A stretch of DNA of 64,000 nucleotides from Subtercola vilae (GTDB taxonomy: Bacteria; Actinomycetota; Actinomycetes; Actinomycetales; Microbacteriaceae): NCBI RefSeq assembly GCF_004923255.1, contig NZ_QYRT01000001.1, positions 1-64,000 on the forward strand, read 5' to 3'. Below are positions 28,218 to 36,852 of this stretch, piece after piece (the first letter of the stretch is position 1; every line of letters starts with the position of its first letter). The notes beneath the pieces were generated by a model. The model ran no database searches and had not been told where the DNA came from. It was given only the letters and a program-made list of their open reading frames with translations. The translations under genes and the position numbers were made by a program.

Positions 28218-28724
28218 CTAGCCGTATGTATCGCGTGGGCCCCGCCCTGGAATTGATCTGGAGCCTCTTTTCCACGAAGGGGCGTCGGGGGCGAGAAAGC
28301 GTACCGACTCGATGCCCGCTTCGGGGAACTCCTGGACGATGCGCGTCATGATCATCGTTCGCATGTGACGCAGTTGAGTCGCCCACGCCGTGGAGTCACA
28401 TTGAACGGTCAGAACAGAGTCGGTGATGCCTGTCGGATGACTGTGCTCAGCCGTGTCGACCCCGGCAATCTCTTTCCACGCGAGCATCAGGTCTGACTTG
28501 GCCAGAGCACCGTTCCAGCCGAGGTCGCCGGTGAGGGCATCCAGAACCGAGCTGATGCCCCTGGGGTCGCGCCCCAGACCGTACGGCACCGATTCGCCCG
28601 TGGGAATGCGGCTCTGCCGAAGTTTTAGGCGGCTCATCGACTTCGAATCGCCGAAGGCCTGTTTGAACCGCAAGTAGACCGACTGTGATTCGGTCGAGGG
28701 GGCAGGTTTCTCTGACTCAGGCAT
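28218..28724 (-). CDS. dciA: DUF721 protein, DciA family
   Basis: 168 residues from the ATG at 28724, which overlaps the recF stop by eight bases. Polar N-terminus, then the DUF721 core from about residue 60 (L-G-W-N-G-A-L-A-K-S-D-L-M-L-A-W-K-E-I-A-G), ending with T-Q-L-R-H-M-R-T-M. DciA proteins recruit or load the replicative helicase in bacteria without DnaC/DnaI; no such loader is visible here. Confidence 0.88.
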   Translation of the reverse strand: MPESEKPAPSTESQSVYLRFKQAFGDSKSMSRLKLRQSRIPTGESVPYGLGRDPRGISSVLDALTGDLGWNGALAKSDLMLAWKEIAGVDTAEHSHPTGITDSVLTVQCDSTAWATQLRHMRTMIMTRIVQEFPEAGIESVRFLAPDAPSWKRGSRSIPGRGPRDTYG

Positions 28725-29901
28725 CGGCGGCCGGGTCGACGATGGTTCCGGCGGAGATGTGCACGGTGTGGGCGGCAAGCGCGGGTGGCACATCGTCGAA
28801 GACAGCGGCGGTGATGAGAACCTGCTCGTAGTCGGCCACCGCGGCCGCGAGCCGTGTTCGCCTCGCTTGGTCGAGTTCTGCAAAGACGTCATCGAGAATC
28901 ACCACCGGATCGCCGCTCGTTGAATCGACCCGTAGCAGGTCTGCGGAAGCTATTTTCAGAGCAAGCGCGAACGACCACGACTCACCGTGGCTCGCATAGC
29001 CTTTGGCGGGCAGGCCATTCAGCTGAAAAACCACATCGTCGCGGTGCGGCCCACAGAGCGTGATGCCCCGATCGAGTTCCTGTCGCCGCAATCGCACGAG
29101 AGCTGCACGAAAATCGCTCTCGATATCGGCACGAATAACGGGGGAATCGGTGGCGACCAACGCTTCGTCAGCGTCGGCGGTGTCGTCATCAGTCGAATTC
29201 GACGAGAGGATGCTCAACCGACTCATCAGCCGGGGTGAGTGATCTGCTCCGGCAACCGCCAGGTACGCAGCCTCGACGTGTGGCCGCAGCCGAGCGACAA
29301 GGGCGTCGCGCTCGGCGATGATCTCTGAACCGAGAGCAACGAGCCGATCATCCCAGATCTCGAGCGTCGACAGCTGGTTGGCCTTCACCCCGGAATTGCG
29401 TGCAGATTTCAACAGCGTGTTGCGCTGCCGAAGCACACGGTCGTAGTCGCTGGCGACGCCGGCAAGCCGTGGAGTTCGGGCCACCAGAAGCTGATCGAGA
29501 AATTTTCGCCGCACCGACGGGTCGCCCCGCACAAGGGCGAGGTCTTCTGGCGCGAACAGAACACTGGAGAAGAACCGCGGAATCTCGCGGATCTTGACCA
29601 TCGAGCGGTTCACCTGCGCCCGGTTGGCCTCAGACTTGTTGATCTGCACTTCGACGAGAACCTCGCGGCCCTGGTGTTCGAGTCGGGCCCGGATGATCGC
29701 CGCCTGCGTCGTGCTCCGGATGAGGGCCTGATCGCTCGACACCCTGTGCGAGCCGAGTGTGCTGAGGTACCCCAGCGCCTCGACCAGGTTCGTCTTGCCC
29801 TGCCCGTTGCTGCCGACGAAGAGGTTGGCACCGGGCTGGAGCGCCACCTCAGCCGCCGAGTAGTTTCGGAAGTCGGTGAGGCTGAGGTGGCGAACTAGCA
29901 C
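28717..29901 (-). CDS. recF: Recombination mediator RecF
   Basis: 394 residues. Walker A G30-S-N-G-Q-G-K-T37, Q-loop region, signature G-Y-A-S-H-G-E-S-W-S, and Walker B V-I-L-D-D-V-F-A-E-L-D. SMC-like ATPase that loads RecA at gaps with RecOR. GTG start at 29901. Confidence 0.96.
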   Translation of the reverse strand: MLVRHLSLTDFRNYSAAEVALQPGANLFVGSNGQGKTNLVEALGYLSTLGSHRVSSDQALIRSTTQAAIIRARLEHQGREVLVEVQINKSEANRAQVNRSMVKIREIPRFFSSVLFAPEDLALVRGDPSVRRKFLDQLLVARTPRLAGVASDYDRVLRQRNTLLKSARNSGVKANQLSTLEIWDDRLVALGSEIIAERDALVARLRPHVEAAYLAVAGADHSPRLMSRLSILSSNSTDDDTADADEALVATDSPVIRADIESDFRAALVRLRRQELDRGITLCGPHRDDVVFQLNGLPAKGYASHGESWSFALALKIASADLLRVDSTSGDPVVILDDVFAELDQARRTRLAAAVADYEQVLITAAVFDDVPPALAAHTVHISAGTIVDPAADA

Positions 29902-29931
29902 TTCAGGGCAGTGGCGGTCGTGAGTGAACGA

Positions 29932-30819
29932 CTAGTCGTTCTTCTTCACGGCGTGACCACCGAACTGGTTGCGAAGTGCCGCGACGGCCTTCATCGCGGG
30001 TGAATCGTCTTGACGTGATACGAAACGAGCAAAGATCGATGCACTGATCGTGGGCACGGGTACCGCGTTCGCGATGGCTTCCTCGATGGTCCATCGCCCC
30101 TCGCCGGAGTCTTCGACGTAGCCTTCGATGTCGACGAATTCAGGGTCTTCTTCAAGCGCGAGCACGAGAAGTTCGAGCAACCAGGAGCGCACGACGGTGC
30201 CGCGCTGCCAGGCCTTGAATGTTCCTGTGACATCTTTGATGATGTCTTTCTTGGTGTCGAGCAGCTCGTAACCCTCGGCATAGGCCTGCATGAGGGCATA
30301 CTCGATGCCGTTGTGAACCATCTTGGCGTAGTGGCCTGCACCGACTTCGCCGACGTGCACGAAGCCCTCTTCGCGCGGGCCCTCGGGGCGAAGCGCGTCG
30401 AAAATGGGCATCGCCCGTTCGATGTCTTCTTTCTTGCCACCCACCATGAGGCCGTAGCCGTTCTTCAGGCCCCACACGCCGCCGGAGACGCCGGCGTCGA
30501 CAAAGCTGATGCCCTTGGGGGCAAGCTCTTCGGCATGCTTGAAGTCTTCCGTGAAGCGGGAGTTACCGCCATCGATGATGAGGTCGCCCTCTTCGAGAAC
30601 CGCGGAGAGGTCGTTGACCACAGAATCGGTGATCTTGCCCGCGGGAACCATCGCCCACACGATGCGGGGAGCGGTGAGCGCGGCCGCAAGAGCCGCCAGG
30701 TCGGGAACATCGCTGACCGCGGGGTTACTGTCGTAGCCAACCACGTCGATGCCTGCATTGCGCAGGCGCTCGCGCATGTTGTTCCCCATTTTTCCGAGGC
30801 CGATAAGTCCGATGTTCAT
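29932..30819 (-). CDS. gnd: 6-phosphogluconate dehydrogenase, short YqeC/GndA type
   Basis: 295 residues, the short form (full-length Gnd is about 470). Rossmann motif G-L-G-K-M-G-N-N-M (7-15), catalytic K/N region H-Y-A-K-M-V-H-N-G-I-E-Y, and C-terminal helices. Decarboxylates 6-phosphogluconate to ribulose 5-phosphate; short forms are often NAD-dependent. It sits between dnaN and recF, as in streptomycetes and mycobacteria, with 11 bases to dnaN. GGAG precedes the ATG. Confidence 0.93.
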   Translation of the reverse strand: MNIGLIGLGKMGNNMRERLRNAGIDVVGYDSNPAVSDVPDLAALAAALTAPRIVWAMVPAGKITDSVVNDLSAVLEEGDLIIDGGNSRFTEDFKHAEELAPKGISFVDAGVSGGVWGLKNGYGLMVGGKKEDIERAMPIFDALRPEGPREEGFVHVGEVGAGHYAKMVHNGIEYALMQAYAEGYELLDTKKDIIKDVTGTFKAWQRGTVVRSWLLELLVLALEEDPEFVDIEGYVEDSGEGRWTIEEAIANAVPVPTISASIFARFVSRQDDSPAMKAVAALRNQFGGHAVKKND

Positions 30820-30830
30820 CTTCGTGTCTC

Positions 30831-31976
30831 CTAGCGCAGCAGCAGGTTGGGTTGAAGCAAGTACTTGTAGTCATCGGAGCCAGCTTGGTCTTTCGATGAC
30901 TGGCTGGTGATGAGAACGGGTCCCGGCTTGTTGGGGTTGTCGGTCTTGGTGAACGAGATGCGCACGTATTCGGAGTGCACGGCGCCCAGACCGTCAAGAA
31001 GGAACTGCGGCTTGAGAGAGACAACGGTGTCTGTACCGGTGAGAAGTGCGTCGATCGATTCGGAGGCCTGCGCCTGTTCTGAACCGATGGCCTCGAGGGT
31101 GACCCCGTCGATGGTGAAGGTGAAGCGCAGCGCGGCCTCGCGCTCGAGCACGAGTGACACACGCCGAGTGGCTTCGATGAGATCAGCGGTGTTGATGACC
31201 GCGTAGTTATCGACCGTCTCGGGAAAGAGTCGCTTGACGGGCGGAAAGTTGCCCTTGATGAGAAGTGACGTGACGGTTTTGCGATCGGCCTTGAACGCGA
31301 TGAGTTCGCGCTCGTCTGTGTTGGTGATGGCGACAGAGATCGTGCCGCTGTTACCGAAGGTCTTGCCGATCTCCTGCAGCGTCTTCGCCGGCACGAGCGC
31401 CGTTGCGGTGTCGATGCTCGAGGTGCCTGAATCCCATTCGATCGTGCGAACGGCAACGCGGTAACGATCTGTCGCCACAAGCGACAGGCTGTTGTTCGAT
31501 ATTTCGAGCTGAACACCGGTGATCACCGGTGTGACATCGTCGCGTGAAGCTGCAACAGCGACCTGGGCAATGGCAGTCGAGAAGTCTTCTGCCTTGAGGA
31601 GCCCGGACTGTTCGTTCACGACCGGAAGGCTCGGATATTCCTCGACAGGCATGTTCAGAAGTGTGAACTTCGCCGAACCCGCCGTGACGATGATGTGGTG
31701 GTCTTCCGTGTAAAAACGCACCGGTGCGTTCGGCAGCCGGTTCGCGATGTCTGAGAGCAGTCGACCCGACACGAGAACCCGGCCCGGTTCTTCGACGTCA
31801 GCGGTGATTTGCGTCTGAGATGAGACTTCGTAGTCGAACGACGAAAGCGTGAGACCGTCACCGCTTGCCTCGATCAGAACACCGCTCAGAATCGGCAGCG
31901 TGGTGCGCTGGGGAAGAAGCTTCACAGCGAACGACACAGCCTCGCTGAAAACGTCTCTGTTGGCTTGGAACTTCAC
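30831..31976 (-). CDS. dnaN: DNA polymerase III sliding clamp (beta subunit)
   Basis: 381 residues, three clamp domains. I place the start at the GTG at 31976 (M-K-F-Q-A-N-R-D-V-F), where AGGTGA lies at ribosome-site distance; a GTG nine bases earlier is also in frame. The N-terminus matches the family, as does the C-terminal M-P-multiple-R region ending in P-N-L-L-L-R. Tethers Pol III and is a docking site for NucS's C-terminus. Confidence 0.97.
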   Translation of the reverse strand: MKFQANRDVFSEAVSFAVKLLPQRTTLPILSGVLIEASGDGLTLSSFDYEVSSQTQITADVEEPGRVLVSGRLLSDIANRLPNAPVRFYTEDHHIIVTAGSAKFTLLNMPVEEYPSLPVVNEQSGLLKAEDFSTAIAQVAVAASRDDVTPVITGVQLEISNNSLSLVATDRYRVAVRTIEWDSGTSSIDTATALVPAKTLQEIGKTFGNSGTISVAITNTDERELIAFKADRKTVTSLLIKGNFPPVKRLFPETVDNYAVINTADLIEATRRVSLVLEREAALRFTFTIDGVTLEAIGSEQAQASESIDALLTGTDTVVSLKPQFLLDGLGAVHSEYVRISFTKTDNPNKPGPVLITSQSSKDQAGSDDYKYLLQPNLLLR

Positions 31977-32329
31977 GCGCTTCACCTCAGGTTTACGTAA
32001 TGGTCGGTCAATGCTATCCGGTGCTGAGTCGTCTCGCTCTACGTTCGTGTCGTGCAGCTGTGACGGCGGTAAAAGTTATTGGCCAGTTAATTAATTGATT
32101 AATGATTAATCTTCTTAACCGACGTGGATATGTGGAGAACTCGTGAACTTCACTGTAATTCTGCGGGAACTACAACCGTGTGAGTTGTTGAAACGCAGTA
32201 CAAACTTCTTGTAATTCACCCTGTGTGAGCGAGTGAGGGCTGACGCACTACTCACACTCGTCCACAGCTCATCAACACTTCCAGAGGGTTTATACACAGG
32301 GTTGTGCACAACATGTGGAAACTGGTTGT
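31977..32329. other. oriC: Origin of replication oriC
   Basis: Non-coding 353 bp between dnaA and dnaN, the usual actinobacterial place. An AT-rich block at about 32074-32119 (TTAATTAATTGATTAATGATTAA part) could be the unwinding element. DnaA-box-like 9-mers: TGTGGAGAA 32131-32139, TCGTCCACA 32258-32266, TTATACACA 32290-32298, TTGTGCACA 32302-32310, TGTGGAAAC 32314-32322 and TTGTTCACA 32326-32334. Genes on both sides point away from it. Confidence 0.93.
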
Positions 32330-33751
32330 TCACACGCTTTTGTAGCGCTGGTTGTGTTTGATTCGGGTGCTGATCTCGGTCACTTGGTTGTAAATGGAAC
32401 GCTTTTCGGTCATTAACTTGCCGATTTTATTGTTCGCATACATCACGGTCGTGTGGTCGCGTCCACCGAACAGTTGGCCGATCTTGGGCAGTGAGAGGCT
32501 GGTGAGCTCCCGACACAGGTACATGGCAATCTGGCGGGCCGTCGCGATGGCCTGTGAACGTGACGAGCCATACAGGTCGTCTACCGACAATTTGAAGTAC
32601 TCGGCCGTGTGGCCGATGATGTCGACCGGTGCGATGACGTTGTCGTCGTCGAGTGTGATGAGATCTTTCAGCACAGTCTGCACCAGGGCGAGGTCGACAG
32701 GGTTTCGGGTGAGGCTCGCGTACGCGGTGACTCTGATCAGGGTTCCTTCGAGTTCCCGAACATTCGACGACACCTTCGTTGCCATGTATTCGAGAATCTC
32801 GTCGGGAACCTGCAGCTTCTCGCTCTGCGCTTTCTTTCGCAGGATGGCGATGCGGGTCTCGAGGTCAGGAGTTTGAACATCCGTTATCAGGCCCCACTCG
32901 AACCTGGTTCGCATGCGGTCTTCGAATCCTGTCAGATGCTTGGGCGGCAGGTCGCTGGTGATGACCACCTGCTTGTTGTGGTCGTGCAGTGTGTTGAAGG
33001 TGTGGAAGAACGCCTCCTGGGTCTCAGCCTTGCCCTGCAGAAACTGGATGTCGTCGATGAGCAGCAAGTCGATGTCGCGGTAGCGCGAATGAAAGGCGGC
33101 GCCGCGGTTGTTGGCGATCGAGTTGATGAAGTCGTTCGTGAACTCTTCTGAACTGACGTATCGAACCCGCACCCCTGGGTAAAGGCTCATGGCGTAGTGA
33201 CCGATGGCATGCAACAGATGTGTTTTGCCGAGCCCGGAGTCGCCGTAGATGAACAGCGGATTATAAGCCTTGGCCGGGGCCTCGGCCACTGCGACGGCAG
33301 CGGCGTGTGCGAATCGGTTCGAGCCGCCGATGACAAAGTTGTCGAAGCTGTATTTCGGATTCAGCCTGGTGTCGTTGTTGCGCAGCGGGCCCACGGTTTC
33401 TTGAACCGGGCTCGTTTCGATGTACACCGGAGCTGCCTCGACGGCGATCTCGGCCGGTTGGATGTAGTCGGAGCCATTGATGTCGGGATTCACCACGACG
33501 GCGAAGTTCGTGACGCCGAACGAATCGTCGAGCTTTCCGAGAGCCGAGAGCAGTGGCACCCGGATACGCTGCTCAAGCATTCCCCGGGTCAGATCGTTGG
33601 GAACCTCGAGATAGAAAGACCCGGCCATGATGCCTTTGGGAACGACCAGGCCGAGGAATCCGTGTAGTTGTGGGGTGATGCGTTCGTCAGACGACAGGGC
33701 ATGCAACACTGTGCGCCAATTCGCCTCCGGAGATGCGGAATCGTCTGCCAT
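32330..33751 (-). CDS. dnaA: Chromosomal replication initiator DnaA
   Basis: 473 residues. Domain I about 5-85, a short acidic domain II, AAA+ domain III from about 130 with Walker A G170-D-S-G-L-G-K176-T and Walker B L-L-L-I-D-D-I-Q-F, and domain IV with the DnaA signature G-R-D-H-T-T-V-M-Y-A. CAGGAG lies at ribosome-site distance. Domain II is shorter than in streptomycetes. Binds the boxes in oriC and opens the duplex. Confidence 0.98.
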   Translation of the reverse strand: MADDSASPEANWRTVLHALSSDERITPQLHGFLGLVVPKGIMAGSFYLEVPNDLTRGMLEQRIRVPLLSALGKLDDSFGVTNFAVVVNPDINGSDYIQPAEIAVEAAPVYIETSPVQETVGPLRNNDTRLNPKYSFDNFVIGGSNRFAHAAAVAVAEAPAKAYNPLFIYGDSGLGKTHLLHAIGHYAMSLYPGVRVRYVSSEEFTNDFINSIANNRGAAFHSRYRDIDLLLIDDIQFLQGKAETQEAFFHTFNTLHDHNKQVVITSDLPPKHLTGFEDRMRTRFEWGLITDVQTPDLETRIAILRKKAQSEKLQVPDEILEYMATKVSSNVRELEGTLIRVTAYASLTRNPVDLALVQTVLKDLITLDDDNVIAPVDIIGHTAEYFKLSVDDLYGSSRSQAIATARQIAMYLCRELTSLSLPKIGQLFGGRDHTTVMYANNKIGKLMTEKRSIYNQVTEISTRIKHNQRYKSV

Positions 33752-33857
33752 GGAACTCCTGTCGAAAAGGATCGGTCCGCCCCGGGCGAATGCGAGGGAA
33801 AGATCAAAGTGTGCGTAACCGATTCCCCTGACAACACCGGCACAAACCTAAGCATCT

Positions 33858-33886
33858 AAGCTAATGACTGGCATGAGTTAGATCAA
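33858..33886 (-). promoter_or_regulatory. dnaA promoter
   Basis: TTGATC (33886-33881) and TAGCTT (33863-33858) with a 17-base spacer, giving a leader of about 100 nt before dnaA. A DnaA box lies about 50 bases upstream. Confidence 0.65.
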
Positions 33887-33936
33887 GTTCATTGTCTCCT
33901 CTACCCGCGTGTCATATCGCAGGGCGTCGAGGCGAC

Positions 33937-33945
33937 TGTGGATAA
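33937..33945 (-). promoter_or_regulatory. Consensus DnaA box in the dnaA-rpmH gap
   Basis: TGTGGATAA, the exact reverse complement of TTATCCACA. It lies between the dnaA and rpmH promoters and could mediate feedback on dnaA. Confidence 0.7.
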
Positions 33946-33968
33946 TTGGGCGTTTGTGCCGCTTCGGT

Positions 33969-34035
33969 TTGACCATTGGCGTTCGAAGCCGTAGTTTTAA
34001 TCAGTTGACTTGTGTGCGTTGGCACACCTTACAAA
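33969..34035 (+). promoter_or_regulatory. Two tandem promoters of rpmH
   Basis: P1: TTGACC 33969-33974, 17 bases, TAGTTT 33992-33997. P2: TTGACT 34005-34010, 18 bases, TTACAA 34029-34034. Strong tandem promoters suit ribosomal protein L34. The rest of the 324-bp gap 33752-34075 carries the dnaA promoter and box. Confidence 0.6.
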
Positions 34036-34075
34036 GCTTCCCGGCAATATCGGCTGGGCCACGGAGAAACAGATC

Positions 34076-34213
34076 ATGAGCAAAAGAACTTTTCAGCCCA
34101 ACAATCGTCGTCGCGCCAAGGTGCACGGTTTTCGACTTCGCATGCGCACCCGTGCCGGCCGATCGATTCTTTCGGCTCGTCGTCGTAAGGGTCGCACCGA
34201 GCTCTCCGCTTAG
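34076..34213 (+). CDS. rpmH: 50S ribosomal protein L34
   Basis: 45 residues, matching L34 along its length ([31 protein letters not shown]). GGAG precedes the ATG. First gene of the plus-strand block, conserved in position beside dnaA. Confidence 0.97.
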   Translation: MSKRTFQPNNRRRAKVHGFRLRMRTRAGRSILSARRRKGRTELSA

Positions 34214-34238
34214 TACACAGTCCTGATTTCGGGCTCCG

Positions 34239-34667
34239 GTGCTGGCTAAAACCTCTCGCATCACCACAGCAGATGAGTACCGTTCTGCTGTGCGCCGAGG
34301 TGCCAGGTTCGTCGCGCCCAATTCCGTCACGTACGTTCGTCGCGATTCCGGGTCGCCCACGCGCTTCGGATTCATCGTTGCGAAGTCGGTCGGGGTCGCT
34401 GTCGTACGTAATCGTGTGAGGCGACGGTTGAAGGCGGCCTGCTATTCGCTACTGCCGACGGTGATTCCGGGCTCGGATGTCGTCATCAGGGCGCTTCCCG
34501 GGGCGGCAACCCGTTCATTTGCTCAACTACGTGCCGAGCTGATCAAATCGCTGGGTAAGGCGTCTGTTTTATCGACGGCGTCGTTGTCTGCGGCGTCGGA
34601 CTCGCCTGCTCAGTTTGCGGCTGCCGATTCAGTGCCCACCGACTCAGCGAATGGTTCGGCGGCATGA
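34239..34667 (+). CDS. rnpA: Ribonuclease P protein component
   Basis: 142 residues; the RnpA core is about 1-110, with the RNR motif R-N-R-V-R-R-R-L-K-A. A 30-residue Ser/Ala-rich tail follows. GTG start at 34239. Binds the RNase P RNA to mature tRNA 5' ends. Overlaps yidD by four bases. Confidence 0.96.
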   Translation: MLAKTSRITTADEYRSAVRRGARFVAPNSVTYVRRDSGSPTRFGFIVAKSVGVAVVRNRVRRRLKAACYSLLPTVIPGSDVVIRALPGAATRSFAQLRAELIKSLGKASVLSTASLSAASDSPAQFAAADSVPTDSANGSAA

Positions 34668-34975
34668 AGGCAGTGGCCCTGTGGGTGTTTCTTGTACCCC
34701 GCAATCTTGCAGTGCTCTTCCTCCGTTTCTACCGAGCGGTGATATCTCCGCTCTATGGTGACGTTTGCAGGTATTACCCCAGCTGTTCGTCTTACACTTT
34801 GCAGGCAATCCAACAACGCGGTCTGGTGATGGGGTCGGTGCTGGGCATCTATCGCATCATCAGATGCCACCCGTGGGCCGCTGGAGGAATCGACGACGTT
34901 CCTCCCGCTCGCAAACCGCACTTCCGTGTCACCAGATTCGGTTTCGTCGTAGCCAGTAGCCAAGGAAAGGGCTAG
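34664..34975 (+). CDS. yidD: Membrane protein insertion efficiency factor YidD
   Basis: 103 residues. F-Y-R-A-V-I-S-P-L then C-R-Y-Y-P-S-C-S-S-Y-T and R-I-I-R-C-H-P-W, the three-cysteine pattern of the YidD family. Peripheral membrane protein assisting YidC. Overlaps rnpA. Confidence 0.95.
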   Translation: MKAVALWVFLVPRNLAVLFLRFYRAVISPLYGDVCRYYPSCSSYTLQAIQQRGLVMGSVLGIYRIIRCHPWAAGGIDDVPPARKPHFRVTRFGFVVASSQGKG

Positions 34976-34983
34976 CCCGAAGC

Positions 34984-35958
34984 ATGGACATTCCAGGATT
35001 CATCAGCACCATACTCTGGCCCATCAAATGGGTCGTCGAGCTGCTGCTCGTGTCATTCCACTCCCTGTTCGGAACACTGGGTATGGATCCGGCCGAAGGT
35101 CTCACCTGGGTTCTCTCCATCGTTGGCATGGTTCTTGTCATTCGTGCCGCGTTGATCCCCGTGTTTGTGCGGCAGATCAAGAGTCAGCGCAAGATGCTCG
35201 AGGTTGCTCCGCAGCTCAAGAAGATTCAAGACAAGTACAAAGGCAAGAAAGACCAGTTCTCCCGCGAGGCGATGTCTCGCGAGACCATGGAGCTCTACAA
35301 GCGCACCGGAACGAACCCGCTGAGCTCGTGTCTACCGCTTCTGCTTCAGATGCCTATCTTCTTCTCGCTGTTCTCGGTGCTGAATGATGCCCAGAAGGGC
35401 AACGCTGGCGTTGGGCTGCTGAATACACAACTCGCTCGACAGTTCGGTGACGCACAGCTGTTCGGTATCGCTCCCCTGCACATGAGCTTCCAGCAGGCAA
35501 CGGGAACCGGCAATGTCGCGGTGATGGTGATCGCTGTGATCATGGTGATTCTGATGACAGGCTCGCAGTTCATCACCCAATTGCAGATCATGTCGCGCAA
35601 TCAGTCGCCCGAAGCTAAGAACAGCCCGATGTTCAAGCAGCAGCGCATTCTGTTGTACATCCTTCCCCTCGTCTTCGCGTTCTCCGGCTTCTCGTTCCCG
35701 CTGGGCGTGATGTTCTATTGGCTCACATCCAACCTCTGGACCATGGGGCAGCAGTTCCTGGTCATTCGCAATATGCCCACCCCCGGTAGTGAGGCCGCGA
35801 AGGCGCGAGAGATCCGGCTGGCCAAAAAGGGTAAGTTGAACATCGCCACGGCATCTGACGGGTCTATCGACCATGTCGTTCTCGAGGCGCCGAAGACGAC
35901 ACAACGGCAGCAGCCGGTGGGAAAAAACAGAGCAAAGAAGCAAGGTGAGAAGAAGTGA
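34984..35958 (+). CDS. yidC: Membrane protein insertase YidC
   Basis: 324 residues, the Gram-positive-type length without the large periplasmic domain. Five membrane segments; Q-M-P-I-F-F-S-L-F-S marks the conserved second core helix. A basic C-terminal tail (G-K-N-R-A-K-K-Q) fits ribosome contact. No lipobox at the N-terminus. Overlaps jag by GTGA. Confidence 0.95.
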   Translation: MDIPGFISTILWPIKWVVELLLVSFHSLFGTLGMDPAEGLTWVLSIVGMVLVIRAALIPVFVRQIKSQRKMLEVAPQLKKIQDKYKGKKDQFSREAMSRETMELYKRTGTNPLSSCLPLLLQMPIFFSLFSVLNDAQKGNAGVGLLNTQLARQFGDAQLFGIAPLHMSFQQATGTGNVAVMVIAVIMVILMTGSQFITQLQIMSRNQSPEAKNSPMFKQQRILLYILPLVFAFSGFSFPLGVMFYWLTSNLWTMGQQFLVIRNMPTPGSEAAKAREIRLAKKGKLNIATASDGSIDHVVLEAPKTTQRQQPVGKNRAKKQGEKK

Positions 35959-36602
35959 GTGACGTGACTGACATCACTACCGAAGTCGAAGACATTCGGG
36001 CGGCAGATGGCTCGCCGGCTGTGCCATCAGCTAATTCGAACATCCGTTCGAATTCGTTTGACGGGCAAGATTCGAATACCAGTTCTATTGATGCATCGAT
36101 TCCTGGCACTGATGCCGAGTCTCATGTAGCACCCAGTTCTGCCGCCAACCTCGAAGAAGAGGGCGACATTGCGGCCGATTACATCGAAGAGCTTCTCGAC
36201 ATCTGCGACCTCGATGGGGATATCGACATCGATGCGCGCGGTGGCCGGGCATACGTGTCGGTGAACTCCTCAGAAGACAGCAATCTTCGGCTCCTGTCGC
36301 AGCCTGACACGGTGCAGGCGCTCCAAGAACTCACCAGACTGGCTGTGCAGACGAAGACGGGCGGGTTCTCTCGGCTGATTCTGGATGTCGGCGGCAGTCG
36401 CCAGATTCGTGAGGCCGAGCTTGCACGCTTGGTCAGTTCTGCCATTGATCGTATCGAGGTGGGTGGGGAGGCCTCGGTCTCTCTCGAAGCGATGTCGTCA
36501 TACGAACGCAAGGTGGTTCACGACATCGTGGCCGAACGAGGGTTCGTGTCGGCGTCGGAGGGTGAGGGCCGCGACCGGCACACGGTGATTTCGGCTGCGT
36601 AG
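35955..36602 (+). CDS. jag: Jag/KhpB-like R3H-domain RNA-binding protein
   Basis: 215 residues. A long acidic, Ser/Asn-rich N-terminus (1-70), then a KH-like domain (about 75-150, Y-I-E-E-L-L-D-I-C-D-L-D-G-D) and an R3H domain (R-K-V-V-H-D-I-V-A-E-R-G). Its GTG overlaps the yidC stop. Cytosolic RNA-binding regulator linked to cell elongation in other Gram-positives. A parS-like palindrome starts at its stop codon. Confidence 0.9.
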   Translation: MSDVTDITTEVEDIRAADGSPAVPSANSNIRSNSFDGQDSNTSSIDASIPGTDAESHVAPSSAANLEEEGDIAADYIEELLDICDLDGDIDIDARGGRAYVSVNSSEDSNLRLLSQPDTVQALQELTRLAVQTKTGGFSRLILDVGGSRQIREAELARLVSSAIDRIEVGGEASVSLEAMSSYERKVVHDIVAERGFVSASEGEGRDRHTVISAA

Positions 36603-36616
36603 TTTCACGTGAAACA
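36601..36616. promoter_or_regulatory. parS: parS site 1
   Basis: Perfect GTTTCACGTGAAAC palindrome at 36602-36615, with one outer base different from the 16-bp consensus. Begins at the last base of the jag stop codon. Confidence 0.92.
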
Positions 36617-36618
36617 TT

Positions 36619-36653
36619 GGTGTGGCATCTGATCGGTGCCACACCATTTTTTT
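36619..36653 (+). terminator. Rho-independent terminator after jag
   Basis: GGTGTGGCA (36619-36627) pairs with TGCCACACC (36637-36645), then seven T. It ends the rpmH-to-jag transcript right after parS 1. Confidence 0.88.
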
Positions 36654-36738
36654 GCCCGAGACTCGGGTGGTGAGGCCGGGTCGAGCTGAGGTGTTCGCTG
36701 CGTAGGCTGTGGTATTGGTCGGGCGCTCGGCGCGAGTA

Positions 36739-36826
36739 TAGATAGTGCGTGGGCTGAGTACTAATAGTGCGTGGTGTGGTTTTAGATCGTGCGTGGTGTG
36801 GTTTAGATAGTGCGCGGACGGTGTGA
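36739..36826 (+). repeat. Four imperfect 21-23 bp tandem repeats
   Basis: Units start TAGATAGTGCGTGG at 36739, TAATAGTGCGTGGTG at 36762, TAGATCGTGCGTGGTG at 36783 and TAGATAGTGCGCGGACG at 36804. They lie in the 250-bp gap before rsmG, just after the jag terminator. No gene is seen in the gap. Confidence 0.75.
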
Positions 36827-36852
36827 TCTGAAGAGAAAGCGGTGGGTTTCGA

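Noticed and set aside
36739-36826. CRISPR array
   Set aside because: Units are direct tandem repeats without spacers and no cas genes are near.
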